Positions 14,482 to 24,274 are shown, counted from the stretch's first letter. The stretch: DNA of 64,000 nucleotides from Rhodococcus sp. IEGM 1409 (GCF_030056735.1 NZ_JASHKN010000008.1:1-64000), one strand, 5' to 3'. Translations and numbers: made by a program. Notes: generated from the letters alone by a model not told the origin.

Positions 14482-15215
14482 TAGCGTTCGCCTGCGTTCG
14501 TGTCCGGATCGGTCTCTGGTGACGGCTTTTCTGGCGACGGCTTTTCTGGCGACGGTGCGTTGTCGCGGCCGAACAGCCGCCCGACGAACCCGGCGACAGC
14601 GTCGTCCGCCTGCATGCCCTGCACCCGCGCTCCGTGCACGGCTTCCGTGGAGAGTGAGCCGGTCGATTCACGAATCATCTGTGGGAGGTCGACTCCCTCG
14701 ATGACCTGGTCGGCAATCTTGACGAGGTCGATGCGATTGACCTGGCGTTCGAGGTCGACCGTGTCGACTATCCCGTCGAGATCGAGGCGATCGATCACCG
14801 CTTTGACGTCGAGACGACTTGCGATCTCGTCCACGTCGACCCGGTCGATGATCGGTTCGAGCGAGACCCGCTCGGCAATCTTGTCCACGTCGATGTTTTC
14901 GGCGATCCTGTCGATGTCCACGTGGTCGACGACGATCTTCGTGATGTCGACTTCGGCCAGAGCAGCGTCGACGACTGCTTTGATCACCGTCCGCAAGGCG
15001 GAGTCGGCGAATTCCGCGGTCGAACGAATCGCTTCGGTGCCACGGGTGGTGACCTGGGTGATCGCGTCGTCGAGAGTGCCGCCGACTACGGGGATCCGCT
15101 GCACGGAATCAAGGGCGAGACCAGCGGTTCTGCGCGCCGCACCGGCAGTGATCGCAGCCAGCCCGAAGGCCAGCCGAATCACGTCGGATTCGGGGTGATG
15201 CGACTGCGGTCCCAC
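14481..15215 (-). CDS. Asp/hydrophobic repeat protein, unknown function
   Basis: A 244-residue protein with no family that I recognise. Residues about 95-185 hold roughly nine imperfect copies of a 9-10-residue unit of the form D-(V/I/L)-x-x-(I/V)-(A/I/V)-x-x-(I/V/L), for example VDVDEIASRLDVKAVIDRLD. This suggests a solenoid or a regular helical array. The C-terminus has SPEKP repeats from 15-bp DNA duplications near 14519-14555. There is no signal peptide. Its GTG lies 115 bases from the divergent mycolyltransferase, and it leads an operon with the RDD and DUF202 genes, so an envelope-associated role is possible. Confidence 0.75.
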   Translation of the reverse strand: MGPQSHHPESDVIRLAFGLAAITAGAARRTAGLALDSVQRIPVVGGTLDDAITQVTTRGTEAIRSTAEFADSALRTVIKAVVDAALAEVDITKIVVDHVDIDRIAENIDVDKIAERVSLEPIIDRVDVDEIASRLDVKAVIDRLDLDGIVDTVDLERQVNRIDLVKIADQVIEGVDLPQMIRESTGSLSTEAVHGARVQGMQADDAVAGFVGRLFGRDNAPSPEKPSPEKPSPETDPDTNAGER

Positions 15216-15330
15216 GCAATTGTCTCCATCTTCTTATCGGACTGTTACCCGGACATTCGTCACTCTTCTTCGCATTGTGCCACTGTTGGAAGGCACAAAT
15301 ACGCTGTCCGGCTTGCGCCTGGGGGGAAAT

Positions 15331-16272
15331 ATGAAGACACGTCGTTTCACGGTTCGGCTGACGATGGCGGTGGCCATGGCTGCCGGCTTTCTCGGCCTCA
15401 GCGCGCCGACCGCGAGCGCGGATTCCGTGGTCAGTCGCATCGACGTCTACTCCCCCTCGATGGACCGTTGGATCGCCAACGACGTGATTTCCCCGGCCGG
15501 CGGCGGCGCTGCCCCGACGTTCTATCTGTTGACCGGCGTCGGCGGCGGCGAGGACGGGATCTCGTGGTTCAACAACACCGGAGTTCGTGACTTCTTCAAC
15601 GACAAGCACGTCAACGTGGTCATGCCGGTCGGCGGCAAGTTCAGCATGTACACCGATTGGAACGCCGACGATCCGGTGCTCGGGCGCAACAAATGGCAGA
15701 CGTACCTCACCAAGGAACTACCGGCAGCAGTCAACGCTCGGTACAACACGACCGGCGTCAACGCGCTCGGTGGTGTGTCGATGGCCGGTGGACCGGTTCT
15801 GGACCTTGCGATCCAGTCGCCGGGCACCTATCGCGCCGTCGGCTCGTACAGCGGCTGCCCGCGCGCCGGCGACCCGCTCGGTCAGGCTGCGGTGCGTTCG
15901 ATGGTCGAGATACTCGGCGGCGGTAACGCAGGAAACATGTGGGGGCCGTGGGGTAGCCCGCAGTGGGCTGCGCACGACCCGCTGATCAACGCCGAGAAAC
16001 TGCGCGGTACAACACTGTTCATCTCGACCGGCAACGGACTTCCCGGCCCGGTGGACGGAATCAACTCACTGGCGATGGCTGCCGGGGTCGTTCCCGGCGC
16101 TGTGCTCGAAGGCATCACCAACATGTGCACTGCCGCGTTGCAGGGTCGCTTCGGTCAACTCGGAATTCCCGCGACGTTCAGCTTCCGCCCCGAGGGCACC
16201 CACACCTGGGGACTCTTCGAAGCTGATATGCGTGCATCGTGGCCGATGATCGCCGGTGCTGTCGGGGCGTGA
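15331..16272 (+). CDS. Secreted mycolyltransferase (antigen 85-type esterase)
   Basis: A 313-residue exported alpha/beta hydrolase of the Ag85/corynebacterial Cmt family, which transfers mycoloyl groups between trehalose monomycolate and cell-wall acceptors. A Sec signal peptide ends at about ASA30. The nucleophile is S150 in GGVSMAG, and the catalytic histidine is H291 in EGTHTW. The WERNDP-like motif of Ag85 is replaced by QWAAHDP. The ATG is preceded by GGGGGGAAAT. There is no C-terminal membrane anchor. Its presence shows that the host makes mycolic acids. Confidence 0.92.
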   Translation: MKTRRFTVRLTMAVAMAAGFLGLSAPTASADSVVSRIDVYSPSMDRWIANDVISPAGGGAAPTFYLLTGVGGGEDGISWFNNTGVRDFFNDKHVNVVMPVGGKFSMYTDWNADDPVLGRNKWQTYLTKELPAAVNARYNTTGVNALGGVSMAGGPVLDLAIQSPGTYRAVGSYSGCPRAGDPLGQAAVRSMVEILGGGNAGNMWGPWGSPQWAAHDPLINAEKLRGTTLFISTGNGLPGPVDGINSLAMAAGVVPGAVLEGITNMCTAALQGRFGQLGIPATFSFRPEGTHTWGLFEADMRASWPMIAGAVGA

Positions 16273-16311
16273 GCTTCGCGGTCCTGATCTTGTCCGCAAA
16301 GCGCGGCAAGC

Positions 16312-17454
16312 TCATGCTGCCAGCAGCGCGGGCAGCCCCCATTCCTTGGCGAGCAACTCATACGAGCGCAGGCGATCCTCGTGTCGATAGGTCACTCCGG
16401 TGATCACCAATTCGTCCGCCCCGGTGAGCTTCTGCAGACTGTCGAGCCTGTCGGCGACGGTAGTGGGCGAACCGACGAACTGCGTGATCAGCCGGTCCTC
16501 CACCACTGCTTTGTCGGCATCGGAGAGTGGGAGCGCTGTCTCCGGATCGGGGTACGGGATGGCGCCGTGCCCGCTGCGGATGCTGTACGTCCAATGCCCG
16601 AACGTCGACGCCAACTCTCTCGCCGTCGCATCGTCCTCCGCGGCAACAACATCCGCGGACACGACAACGTATGGCTGGGAAAGAACTGCCGACGGCCGGA
16701 ATGCCGCACGGTATGCCTCGACCGCGTCGAGCGTACTCGACGGCGCAACATGGTAATTCGCACCGAACGGCAATCCGAGTCGACCGGCGAGTTCGGCACT
16801 GGGGCCTGCACTGCTTCCGAACACCCACAATTCGACGTCGGCGTCCTCGCCGGGACTGGCGTGCAATTCGATACCGTCGCGGGTGCGGTGGGTACCGTTC
16901 AGGAGCGAGAGTATGTCGTCGACCTGCTGCTCGAAATCGGGAGCCTGCGCGCCCGGAAACGCCAATGCCTCGAATGACGCCTGCAACCTCGGTGACGTGA
17001 GGAGCCCGGTCGGATCGAAGGGCGCCGGGATCACCACGCCCTCACGTACGGCGTTCTCCCGCTTCGATTCTGTGGGGGCAGGCTTTCCGGCAGCGACAGC
17101 ACGAAGTGCCTCCACCCGACGCTGACCGCTGCGCCCGATACCCAGATCGATTCGCCCCGGATACAACGCTTCGACGGTACCGAAGGCTTCCACCACCTGT
17201 GCTGCCGTGTTGTTGCCCAGCAGCACGGCGGCCGAGCCGACCCGAATGGTGTTGGTGGCGGCCGCGATCAGCCCGACAAGCACTGCCGGTGACGACGAGG
17301 CGACACCGACGAAATGGTGTTCGGCGACCCAGTACCTCTTGTATCCCCAGGCCTCGGCAGAGCGCGCCAGATCCAGCGAATTCCGCAGAGCCTGGCGGGC
17401 GGTTCCGCCCTCACTGATCGGCGAGAGGTCGAGTACGGACAGCGGCGCGCTCAC
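16312..17454 (-). CDS. LLM flavin-dependent monooxygenase (MsnO8-like)
   Basis: A 380-residue luciferase-like oxidoreductase starting LSVLDLSPISEGGTA, with RYWVAEHHF, SAAVLLGN and ALYPGRIDLGIGRSGQ, features of the MsnO8 group that includes B. subtilis YtmO/CmoO. It probably uses reduced FMN and oxygen on a small organosulfur or related substrate. The GTG overlaps the DUF1684 stop. It is the last gene of the eight-gene operon behind the S-box at 26177-26265, which supports a sulfur-salvage role. Confidence 0.87.
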   Translation of the reverse strand: MSAPLSVLDLSPISEGGTARQALRNSLDLARSAEAWGYKRYWVAEHHFVGVASSSPAVLVGLIAAATNTIRVGSAAVLLGNNTAAQVVEAFGTVEALYPGRIDLGIGRSGQRRVEALRAVAAGKPAPTESKRENAVREGVVIPAPFDPTGLLTSPRLQASFEALAFPGAQAPDFEQQVDDILSLLNGTHRTRDGIELHASPGEDADVELWVFGSSAGPSAELAGRLGLPFGANYHVAPSSTLDAVEAYRAAFRPSAVLSQPYVVVSADVVAAEDDATARELASTFGHWTYSIRSGHGAIPYPDPETALPLSDADKAVVEDRLITQFVGSPTTVADRLDSLQKLTGADELVITGVTYRHEDRLRSYELLAKEWGLPALLAA

Positions 17455-18275
17455 CTCGGTGCGCTTTCAGAGTGGGCGTCGGGTGTCTTCTCGCCGGCTT
17501 CCACCGCGAACGTCAGACGATTCTCGGCGGGGGCCACGGGGCACGTCGCGTAATCGGTGAAGGCGCAGGGCAGGTTCGACGCCCGATTGAAATCGAGGGT
17601 TACCGCGCCACCGGGTTCCGGTGCGCTCACGTGCAGCGAGCGTGCTGCCGGGTAGGTGGACACCCCGCTGGTCGCGTCGGTGAACAGGATGTGAAAGCCG
17701 TTGTCCTTGCCCGCGAACGCGATCAGCGTATGCGTTTCTCCGTCGTAGTCGAAGCTGATGGTTCCGCGGGCGTCGTGATGATGCTCGAGGCGCTCGACGA
17801 CCGCACCCGTCGTTACCGTGCGTGCCTCCTCGAAAGCGGTGAAGACACCGTCGATGCGCCACTGCGGGTTCGGCTCGAAGGTCGGGATACCACTGAACTG
17901 CGCCAAAGCCGGGGCTGACGAATCGTGGATCCGCAGGGCCACCTCGCCGGTGCGGCGGATGACCTCGACCAGCCGCGCGCCCTGCTTGACGATCAGGCCG
18001 GGCGCGCCCTCGATCGGATTCAGGGTGGCTGAACCGTCCACTGCGACACCGTCGATCGAGAGATCGTCTGCCTGCGTTGCGGTGACGACTACGGCATTCG
18101 CGTCGGCGCGCCATGCACCAGGTAGGTCTGCGAACGTGGAATCGGTGTCCACCAGCCAATGCAACGCAGTCAGGCTCAGCCAGCCGAGTGGTTCGCTGAA
18201 GGTCGCGTCGCGCGAGGCATGCCAAGCATTCCAATCGCCGGCGAAGGTGCTGGTGGACGTGTCGGTAACGGTCAT
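17451..18275 (-). CDS. DUF1684 protein
   Basis: A 274-residue soluble protein of the DUF1684 family, with the N-terminal W-x-x-W-H-x-x-R-D segment, LGWLSLTALHWL and the C-terminal NLPCAFTDYATCPVAPAENRL. No enzymatic activity is established for the family. It overlaps both neighbours by 4 bases, so it is made together with three FMN-type monooxygenases and a transporter under an S-box. A metabolic or chaperone role in organosulfur breakdown is a guess from context only. Confidence 0.8.
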   Translation of the reverse strand: MTVTDTSTSTFAGDWNAWHASRDATFSEPLGWLSLTALHWLVDTDSTFADLPGAWRADANAVVVTATQADDLSIDGVAVDGSATLNPIEGAPGLIVKQGARLVEVIRRTGEVALRIHDSSAPALAQFSGIPTFEPNPQWRIDGVFTAFEEARTVTTGAVVERLEHHHDARGTISFDYDGETHTLIAFAGKDNGFHILFTDATSGVSTYPAARSLHVSAPEPGGAVTLDFNRASNLPCAFTDYATCPVAPAENRLTFAVEAGEKTPDAHSESAPR

Positions 18276-19642
18276 GATGCGCGGACTCCTTCAGCCTGCT
18301 CGTGCGGGTGGCGCAGCCCGAGATGGCTGCGCAGAGTGGTTCCTGAGTATTCGGTCCGGAAACTGCCGCGGTCCTGCAGTTCTGGTACGACGGTGTCGAT
18401 GAACTCGTCGAGGCCCGCGGGAGTGAGGTGGGGAACGAGGATGAAGCCGTCGCTCGCGTCGCCCTGGACGTAGCTGTCGATCTCGGCAGCCACCTCGGCG
18501 GCACTGCCCACGAACTGTTGGCGGGCAGTCACTTCGATGATGAGTTCACGGATGCTGAGGTTTCCGGCCTCTGCCTTCGCTCGCCACTGATCGGCGACCG
18601 CTCGCGGATCCTTGACGTGACGGACGCGTCCGCGAGTGATGTTGACGTCGTCCGACGGATCTTCCTTCGGCAATGGGCCGTCGGCGTCGTACTGCGAAAG
18701 GTCCCTGCCCCACACCTGTTCGAGAAAAGCGATGGCAGTCTGGGGTCCGACCTGCTGCCGCCGGATGTGATACGCCTTCTCCTGTGCGTCCGCTGCGTTG
18801 TCCCCGAGGACAAAGGTGGCGGCGGGGAGAATCTTGAGGTCTGCGTGCGTGCGTCCGTACTTGGCCAGGCGCCCCTTCACGTCGGCGTAGAAGGCCTTGC
18901 CCGCTTCGAGGGTTCCGTGCCCGGTGAAGATGGCATCGGCCTTGGCCGCGCCGAACTCGCGTCCTTCGTCGGAGTCACCTGCCTGCAACAGAACTGGGTG
19001 CCCCTGTGGACTCCGTGGTACTTCGAAGCGTCCGGCGATGTCGAACTGCTTACCGGAGTGTTGGAACTGTCCGACCTGCTGGTCGGTGGCAAAAACACCG
19101 CGCTCACGGTCGACGATCGGACGGTCGATGCTCCAACTGTCCCACAGCGTCCGTACTGCGTCGACCAACTCGTTGGCGCGTGCATACCGCTCGGAATCCT
19201 CCAGATACCCGCCGCGGCGGAAGTTCTCGCCGGTGAAGGCGTCCGAGGATGTGACCAGGTTCCAGGCGGCGCGGCCGTCGGAGAGATGATCGAGCGTCGA
19301 GAACTGCTTGGCCAACTCGTACGGCTCGTTGAACGTGGTGTTGATCGTCCCGGCCAGGCCTAGATGTGTTGTCACACCGGCAACCGCATTGAGAATACTG
19401 AAGGTGTCCGGGCGCCCGACCACGTCGAGGTTGTGAATCTTGCCCTGATGCTCGCGTAGGCGCAAACCTTCTGCGAGGAAGAAGAAGTCGAACAATCCGC
19501 GTTCGGCACTGCGTGCGAGATGCTCGAACGAGCTGAACTCGATCTGGCTCTTGGACGCCGGATCGGTCCACACCGTGGTGTTGTTCACTCCGGGAAAGTG
19601 AGCGCCCAGATGAACTTGCTTGCGAATCCTGTTCTGTGTCAT
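18272..19642 (-). CDS. FMN-dependent monooxygenase, NtaA/SnaA/DszA family
   Basis: A 456-residue flavin monooxygenase. Typical segments are VHLGAHFPGVN, FDFFFLAEGLRLR, NTTFNEPYELAKQFSTLDHLSDGRAAWNLVTS and the SPQGHPVLLQAGDSDEGREF stretch. Relatives act on nitrilotriacetate, dibenzothiophene sulfone, dimethyl sulfide or N-acetyl-S-alkylcysteines (YtnJ/CmoJ) using FMNH2 from a separate reductase. The riboswitch context favours an S-substituted substrate. It overlaps the DUF1684 gene, and a short gap separates it from the upstream LLM gene. Confidence 0.9.
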   Translation of the reverse strand: MTQNRIRKQVHLGAHFPGVNNTTVWTDPASKSQIEFSSFEHLARSAERGLFDFFFLAEGLRLREHQGKIHNLDVVGRPDTFSILNAVAGVTTHLGLAGTINTTFNEPYELAKQFSTLDHLSDGRAAWNLVTSSDAFTGENFRRGGYLEDSERYARANELVDAVRTLWDSWSIDRPIVDRERGVFATDQQVGQFQHSGKQFDIAGRFEVPRSPQGHPVLLQAGDSDEGREFGAAKADAIFTGHGTLEAGKAFYADVKGRLAKYGRTHADLKILPAATFVLGDNAADAQEKAYHIRRQQVGPQTAIAFLEQVWGRDLSQYDADGPLPKEDPSDDVNITRGRVRHVKDPRAVADQWRAKAEAGNLSIRELIIEVTARQQFVGSAAEVAAEIDSYVQGDASDGFILVPHLTPAGLDEFIDTVVPELQDRGSFRTEYSGTTLRSHLGLRHPHEQAEGVRAS

Positions 19643-19657
19643 CGGTGTTCCTGTTCT

Positions 19658-20785
19658 TTACTCGCGCGACGCGAACTGATTGACGGGCAACTCGAAGCCC
19701 AACCGCTCGCGCAGTGTCGGGGCGGTACTCGGTCGCGGATTGAGAGTTGGCACCACGTCCGTCGCGATCTTGTCCACTGCGGCGGCCAGCGCCAGGGGAC
19801 GCAGAACCACACCGTCGATCCCGGCGAGCCCACCGATCTCACGCAGCAGCGCAGTCAAACCCGCGCTGTCACCGCGATAGAACAGCGAGTGCGGTGCATA
19901 CGGCGCTCCCGCCCATTCCTCGAGTTCCGCCAAAGCGTCGTCGGCGGCTCCGCGATCGGCCCCGAGAAGCACGTCGACATCGAGGAGAACTCTGACGCTG
20001 CGCCCGAGAGCAGCCGCACTCGTGTGGACCAGCTTGCCCGTGGCTTTCGCCTCGCCGAGGTCGGTTGCCGAAATCCGAATCAGATCTCCGCGTGCAACAG
20101 CGAGTTCGCGGGCCTCCGGTCGACTCGCGTCGACGGCGATCAGCGGCTGACCCTGTGGCGAGCGCGGCGTGATCGACGGACCCTTGACGGAAAAGTTCTT
20201 TCCCTCGAAATCGATGTAGTGCAGCTTGTCCCGGTCGATAAATCGTCCGCTCGCAGCATCACGTATCTCGGCGTCGTCCTCCCAGCTGTCCCACAGCCGA
20301 CTGACCACCTCGACCGCCTCGGACGCTTCCTCCCACGCGGATTCCGGACCCTGCACTGTCTTTCGGCCGAACAACGCCGTCTGCTCGGCGGTGTCGGACA
20401 CCGCGACCTGCCAACCGGCCCGCCCAGCGGACGAGTAGTCGATACTCGCGACGGCCTTGGAAATATGGAACGGTTCGGTGTGTGTGACCGTCGCAGTGGG
20501 GATCAGGCCGATGCGCGAGGTCACAGCACTCAGCCTCGCCGCAGTTGCCACCGCCTCCAACCTGCCCCGCACAGCGTGCTGGCCCTCGGATTGGAGCCCG
20601 AACGAATCAGGGAGGAACGCCAGATCCACCCCACCCCGATCCGCGGCGGTCACCAGGTCCACCCAGTACGACGGCGTGAACAGATCTTCGGCGCGCGAAT
20701 CCTCGCGTCGCCAGGAGTACGGATGAGCTCCGGTGCCCTCGAATTCGAGGCCGACCAGGAATGCTCCGGAACTACGCTCGGACAT
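19658..20785 (-). CDS. LLM flavin-dependent oxidoreductase
   Basis: A 375-residue luciferase-like protein with VGLEFEGTGAHPYSWRRED, GGVDLAFLPDSFGLQ, an FHISKAVASIDYSSAGRAGWQVAVS core and the SPQGQPLIAVDAS strand shared with NtaA-type enzymes. It is probably an FMN-dependent monooxygenase. Its start lies inside the end of the ABC ATPase gene (14-base overlap). It is one of three paralogous flavin enzymes in the operon, suggesting a multi-step oxidation or several substrates. Confidence 0.87.
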   Translation of the reverse strand: MSERSSGAFLVGLEFEGTGAHPYSWRREDSRAEDLFTPSYWVDLVTAADRGGVDLAFLPDSFGLQSEGQHAVRGRLEAVATAARLSAVTSRIGLIPTATVTHTEPFHISKAVASIDYSSAGRAGWQVAVSDTAEQTALFGRKTVQGPESAWEEASEAVEVVSRLWDSWEDDAEIRDAASGRFIDRDKLHYIDFEGKNFSVKGPSITPRSPQGQPLIAVDASRPEARELAVARGDLIRISATDLGEAKATGKLVHTSAAALGRSVRVLLDVDVLLGADRGAADDALAELEEWAGAPYAPHSLFYRGDSAGLTALLREIGGLAGIDGVVLRPLALAAAVDKIATDVVPTLNPRPSTAPTLRERLGFELPVNQFASRE

Positions 20786-22394
20786 GTTCGGCCTTTCCTG
20801 TCGAATGATCCCGCCCGGGGATCGCGTCGAGAAGTGTGCGTGTGTACTCGTTTCGGGGATTGTCGAAAATCTCGGTGGTAGTGCCGATTTCGAGCAATCG
20901 CCCAGCTTGCATGACGCCGACTACGTCACTGATCTGGCGAACAACCGCAAGATCGTGGGAGATGAAGAGATAGGTCAGGCCCAGTTCCCGCTGCAACTCG
21001 TCGAGTAGCGCCAGGATCTGCGCTTGAACCGAGACGTCGAGAGCGGACACCGGCTCGTCGAGAACGAGTAGATCCGGCTTCAGAGCGAGCGCGCGAGCGA
21101 TCGCCACCCGCTGACGCTGGCCGCCCGAGAGTTCGGCCGGCTTGCGGCTCAGGAACTGCTCGGGCAGTGCAACCTGATCGAGCAGCTCGGCGGCACGGCT
21201 CTGTTGCTGACTGCGTCCTCCAACCTTGAAGGCCCGCAACGGCTCCGCCACGATGTCTTGGACGGACAATTTCGGGTCGAGTGATGCATAGGGGTTCTGA
21301 TACACGAGCTGAATCTTTCGACGCAGCTCGCGCAGGTCTCTGCCCTTGACCTTCGTGATGTCCTGTCCGTCGAAGGTGATGGTGCCGGCGTCCGCCTGCT
21401 CCAATCGCACGGCAATGCGCGCGGTGGTCGACTTGCCGGAGCCCGACTCCCCCACCAGTGACACCGTCTGACCCTTCGGAACAGTCAGCGATACTTCGTT
21501 CACCGCGGTGATCGAACTCCCGCGGCCGACGTTGAAACGCTTGGTGATTCCGGTCAGCGTCAGCAGCGGTGTCGTACCCTGACGGACCGGGCGATCAACC
21601 GGCCCCGAGGACAGGCTCGGCGCAGAGTTCAGCAGCTTCTTCGTGTACTCGTCTCGCGGGTCTCCCAGAATATCTGCGGTACGGCCGGATTCGACGATCC
21701 TGCCGCCCTGCATGACCAGGATCCGATCCGCGCGGTCTGCGGCCACACCCAGGTCGTGCGTGATAAGGAGCACGGCGGCACCGGATTCGGCGATTCGCTC
21801 GTCGAGATGGTCGAGAATGCGTCGTTGAACCGTGACGTCCAGAGCACTGGTCGGCTCGTCGGCGATGACGAGGGCCGGGTTCGCCACAAGAGCGATGCCG
21901 ATCAGAACTCGTTGCCGCATACCGCCGGAGAGCTCGTGTGGGTACTGGCGTGCCCGGATTTCCGGGCGGTCGATACCCGCGCGCTCGAGCCCGTCGACGG
22001 CATCCAACCGCGCTGTGCGCCGGTCGGCGAGGCCGTGGATCCGCAGGACTTCTGCAACCTGGTCGCCGATCCGGGTCACCGGGTTGAGTGAGGTCGTCGG
22101 ATCCTGCGGCACCAAACCGATACGAGCGCCGCGGATTCGCTGCCATGCTCGGTCCGAGTACGAATCGATTCTGTCATCTTCGAACTCGACGCTTCCGCCC
22201 GTGACGTGGCCGCTGCCGGCGAGCAGGCCCAGTATCGCGTGGGCTGTTGTCGACTTTCCCGAACCCGATTCCCCCACCACGGCAACCACTTCGCCGCGGC
22301 CGACGGTGAAACTGACCCCGGATACCGCGGGCTCGTTGCCGTAGGAGATCTGCAGATCGGTGACGGAAAGCAACTGTTCCTCGGTCGTGCTCAT
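20772..22394 (-). CDS. Fused dual ABC ATPase (DppD-DppF type)
   Basis: A 540-residue protein with two complete ATPase domains in one chain. Walker A (GESGSGKST) is at residues 41-49 and again near 315, each followed by LSGG (LSGGMRQRV, LSGGQRQRV) and Walker B ([24 protein letters not shown]). Both sites look catalytically intact. It powers the DppB/DppC-type permeases encoded upstream. Fusion of the two peptide/nickel ATPases is common in actinobacteria. The ATG at 22394 overlaps the permease stop (ATGA). Confidence 0.93.
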   Translation of the reverse strand: MSTTEEQLLSVTDLQISYGNEPAVSGVSFTVGRGEVVAVVGESGSGKSTTAHAILGLLAGSGHVTGGSVEFEDDRIDSYSDRAWQRIRGARIGLVPQDPTTSLNPVTRIGDQVAEVLRIHGLADRRTARLDAVDGLERAGIDRPEIRARQYPHELSGGMRQRVLIGIALVANPALVIADEPTSALDVTVQRRILDHLDERIAESGAAVLLITHDLGVAADRADRILVMQGGRIVESGRTADILGDPRDEYTKKLLNSAPSLSSGPVDRPVRQGTTPLLTLTGITKRFNVGRGSSITAVNEVSLTVPKGQTVSLVGESGSGKSTTARIAVRLEQADAGTITFDGQDITKVKGRDLRELRRKIQLVYQNPYASLDPKLSVQDIVAEPLRAFKVGGRSQQQSRAAELLDQVALPEQFLSRKPAELSGGQRQRVAIARALALKPDLLVLDEPVSALDVSVQAQILALLDELQRELGLTYLFISHDLAVVRQISDVVGVMQAGRLLEIGTTTEIFDNPRNEYTRTLLDAIPGRDHSTGKAEHVRA

Positions 22395-23281
22395 CGCCGG
22401 TTGCTCCTTTCGATCTCGTGGCCGATACGGTGTGCCGAGATGACCACGGCGACAATCGCGAGACCGGGAAGTGTTGTCATCCACCAGGCATTGGCGAGGA
22501 AGTTGCGCCCCTCGGACACCAGCGATCCCCATTCCGGGGTAGGCGGAACGGCGCCGAATCCCAAGAAGCTCAGTGCCGACACTGCAAGAACTGCCTGCCC
22601 GAACTCGACTGCGGACAGCGCAACCACGGGCGCGTACGAGTTGGGCAGCACGTGCCGACGCAGGACACCGAGCCACTGCACACCCGAGCTGAACGCGGCC
22701 TCGACGTACTGAGCGCCGCGCACCCGCATCACTTCGGCACGCATCACTCGCGCAAAATTGGCGACCATACTGACGCCGACCGCGATGGCGACGTTGATGG
22801 TGCCGAAGCCGAGTGCGGTCACCAACGCCAGCGAGAGCAGCAGTGCCGGAATGGACAGCAGGACATCGACGATGCGCATCAGAACGGCGTCGACGACTCC
22901 GCCGACAAAGCCCGCGAGCAGACCGATGATCGATCCTGCTACCAACGCGATTCCCACCGCTACCAAAGTCGCGGTCAGGGACAGTGCAGCGCCGTGGACG
23001 AAGCGTGTGTACAGGTCACGCCCGAGGTTGTCGGTTCCGAACCAATGCGCCAGGCTCGGGCCCTGCAGTTTTTCCGCCGGGACGCCGGACAACGGATCAC
23101 CGCTGGCGAAGAACCCGGGCGCGACGGCAAAGCCGATGGCAAGCAGCACGATCAGCACCGGAATGACCAGACCGGGCTTACGGATAAAGCCGATGGCAGT
23201 CGACCTTCGGCGCGAAACAACTGGCGCCTTGGCCTCGACGCGCGGATCGAGGAGTAAGGGTTCGATCAATGTGTCAGACAT
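22391..23281 (-). CDS. ABC permease, DppC type
   Basis: A 296-residue inner-membrane permease with the OppC-like N-terminal helix, the HWFGTDNLGRDLYTRFVHGA signature and five further helices. The EAA loop (EAAFSSGVQWLGVLRRHVLPN) contacts the ATPase. The ATG at 23281 overlaps the upstream permease stop by 8 bases. It works with the DppB-like partner and the binding protein to import a peptide-sized or other small ligand. The S-box points to a sulfur compound. Confidence 0.92.
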   Translation of the reverse strand: MSDTLIEPLLLDPRVEAKAPVVSRRRSTAIGFIRKPGLVIPVLIVLLAIGFAVAPGFFASGDPLSGVPAEKLQGPSLAHWFGTDNLGRDLYTRFVHGAALSLTATLVAVGIALVAGSIIGLLAGFVGGVVDAVLMRIVDVLLSIPALLLSLALVTALGFGTINVAIAVGVSMVANFARVMRAEVMRVRGAQYVEAAFSSGVQWLGVLRRHVLPNSYAPVVALSAVEFGQAVLAVSALSFLGFGAVPPTPEWGSLVSEGRNFLANAWWMTTLPGLAIVAVVISAHRIGHEIERSNRR

Positions 23282-24272
23282 GGGCCGGCTCCAGATCGGT
23301 CGAGCTTTCGGTATTCGAGCTTTCGGCACGTGTCTTCTTCGCCTGGATGATTCGTGGATCGATCAGGGGGTAGAAGAGGTCGACCACGAGGTTGACGAGC
23401 ACGAAGACCAGGGAGGCGAACACAACGACTCCCTGCACCACCGGGATGTCCTGCGCCATCACCGACGTCTGGGTCAGACGGCCGACGCCCGCGCGGGAGA
23501 ACACCGTCTCCACGACCACCGAACCAGCCAGCAGAGTTCCGACCAGTACACCGGCGATGGTGAATGCCGGAATGCTCGCCAGTCGCAACGCGTGACGGGT
23601 CTGCACGCGCCAACGGCTGGCGCCCTTGGCATAGGCGGTCTCCACGTGCGGCGAACGCAGCGTCGACTGCAGGCTGGTCGTGAGCACCTGCGCGATAACG
23701 GCGCCGGTCGGGATCGCCAGGGTGATCGCGGGGAGAATTACCGTTGCGAATCCCTTGTCCCCGAATGCCGGGAAGATGTGCAGACGGAACGAGAAGAGTT
23801 GCAGGAGGATCAGACCCACCCAGAAGGTGGGCACTGCCACACCCAAAGGTGGCAGCGAGAACAGCAGGTTCGCCAGCCACCGCTTGCGGGTGTAGGTAGC
23901 GAAGAACGCGATCGCCACTCCGAACAGCACGGCGAGAACCAAAGCCGTAGTTGCCAGCACCAGGGTGCTCGGCAATGCCGAGAAGATGGCATCCGTCACC
24001 GACTGACCGGTGGAGATCGACGTACCGAAATCGCCGCGAAGAGCGTTGGTCAGCGATGTCCAGTACTGCACCCACACCGACTGGTCCAAGCCGTATCGTG
24101 CCCGAAGCTGATCGAGCGCAGCCTGATCCACTGCAACACCCTGCGCGGACGAGTCCGCGGCCATGCTGACCGGATCGCTCGGCAGGAGGAACAGAATCAC
24201 GAACGAGATGGTGAAGGCGGCCCACAGGACAACCGCGGCCTGGCCCAGTCGGGTGAGTACGTATCGAGTCAT
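23274..24272 (-). CDS. ABC permease, DppB type
   Basis: A 332-residue permease with the OppB N-terminus (TRYVLTRLGQAAVVLWAAFTISFVILFLLPSDP, here only its pattern is meant), a large periplasmic loop, and the EAA motif (AYAKGASRWRVQTRHALR). C-terminal residues SSNTESSTD come from a small internal DNA duplication. The ATG lies 2 bases after the stop of the binding-protein gene. It forms the transport channel with DppC. Confidence 0.92.
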   Translation of the reverse strand: MTRYVLTRLGQAAVVLWAAFTISFVILFLLPSDPVSMAADSSAQGVAVDQAALDQLRARYGLDQSVWVQYWTSLTNALRGDFGTSISTGQSVTDAIFSALPSTLVLATTALVLAVLFGVAIAFFATYTRKRWLANLLFSLPPLGVAVPTFWVGLILLQLFSFRLHIFPAFGDKGFATVILPAITLAIPTGAVIAQVLTTSLQSTLRSPHVETAYAKGASRWRVQTRHALRLASIPAFTIAGVLVGTLLAGSVVVETVFSRAGVGRLTQTSVMAQDIPVVQGVVVFASLVFVLVNLVVDLFYPLIDPRIIQAKKTRAESSNTESSTDLEPAHV

Positions 24273-24274
24273 GA

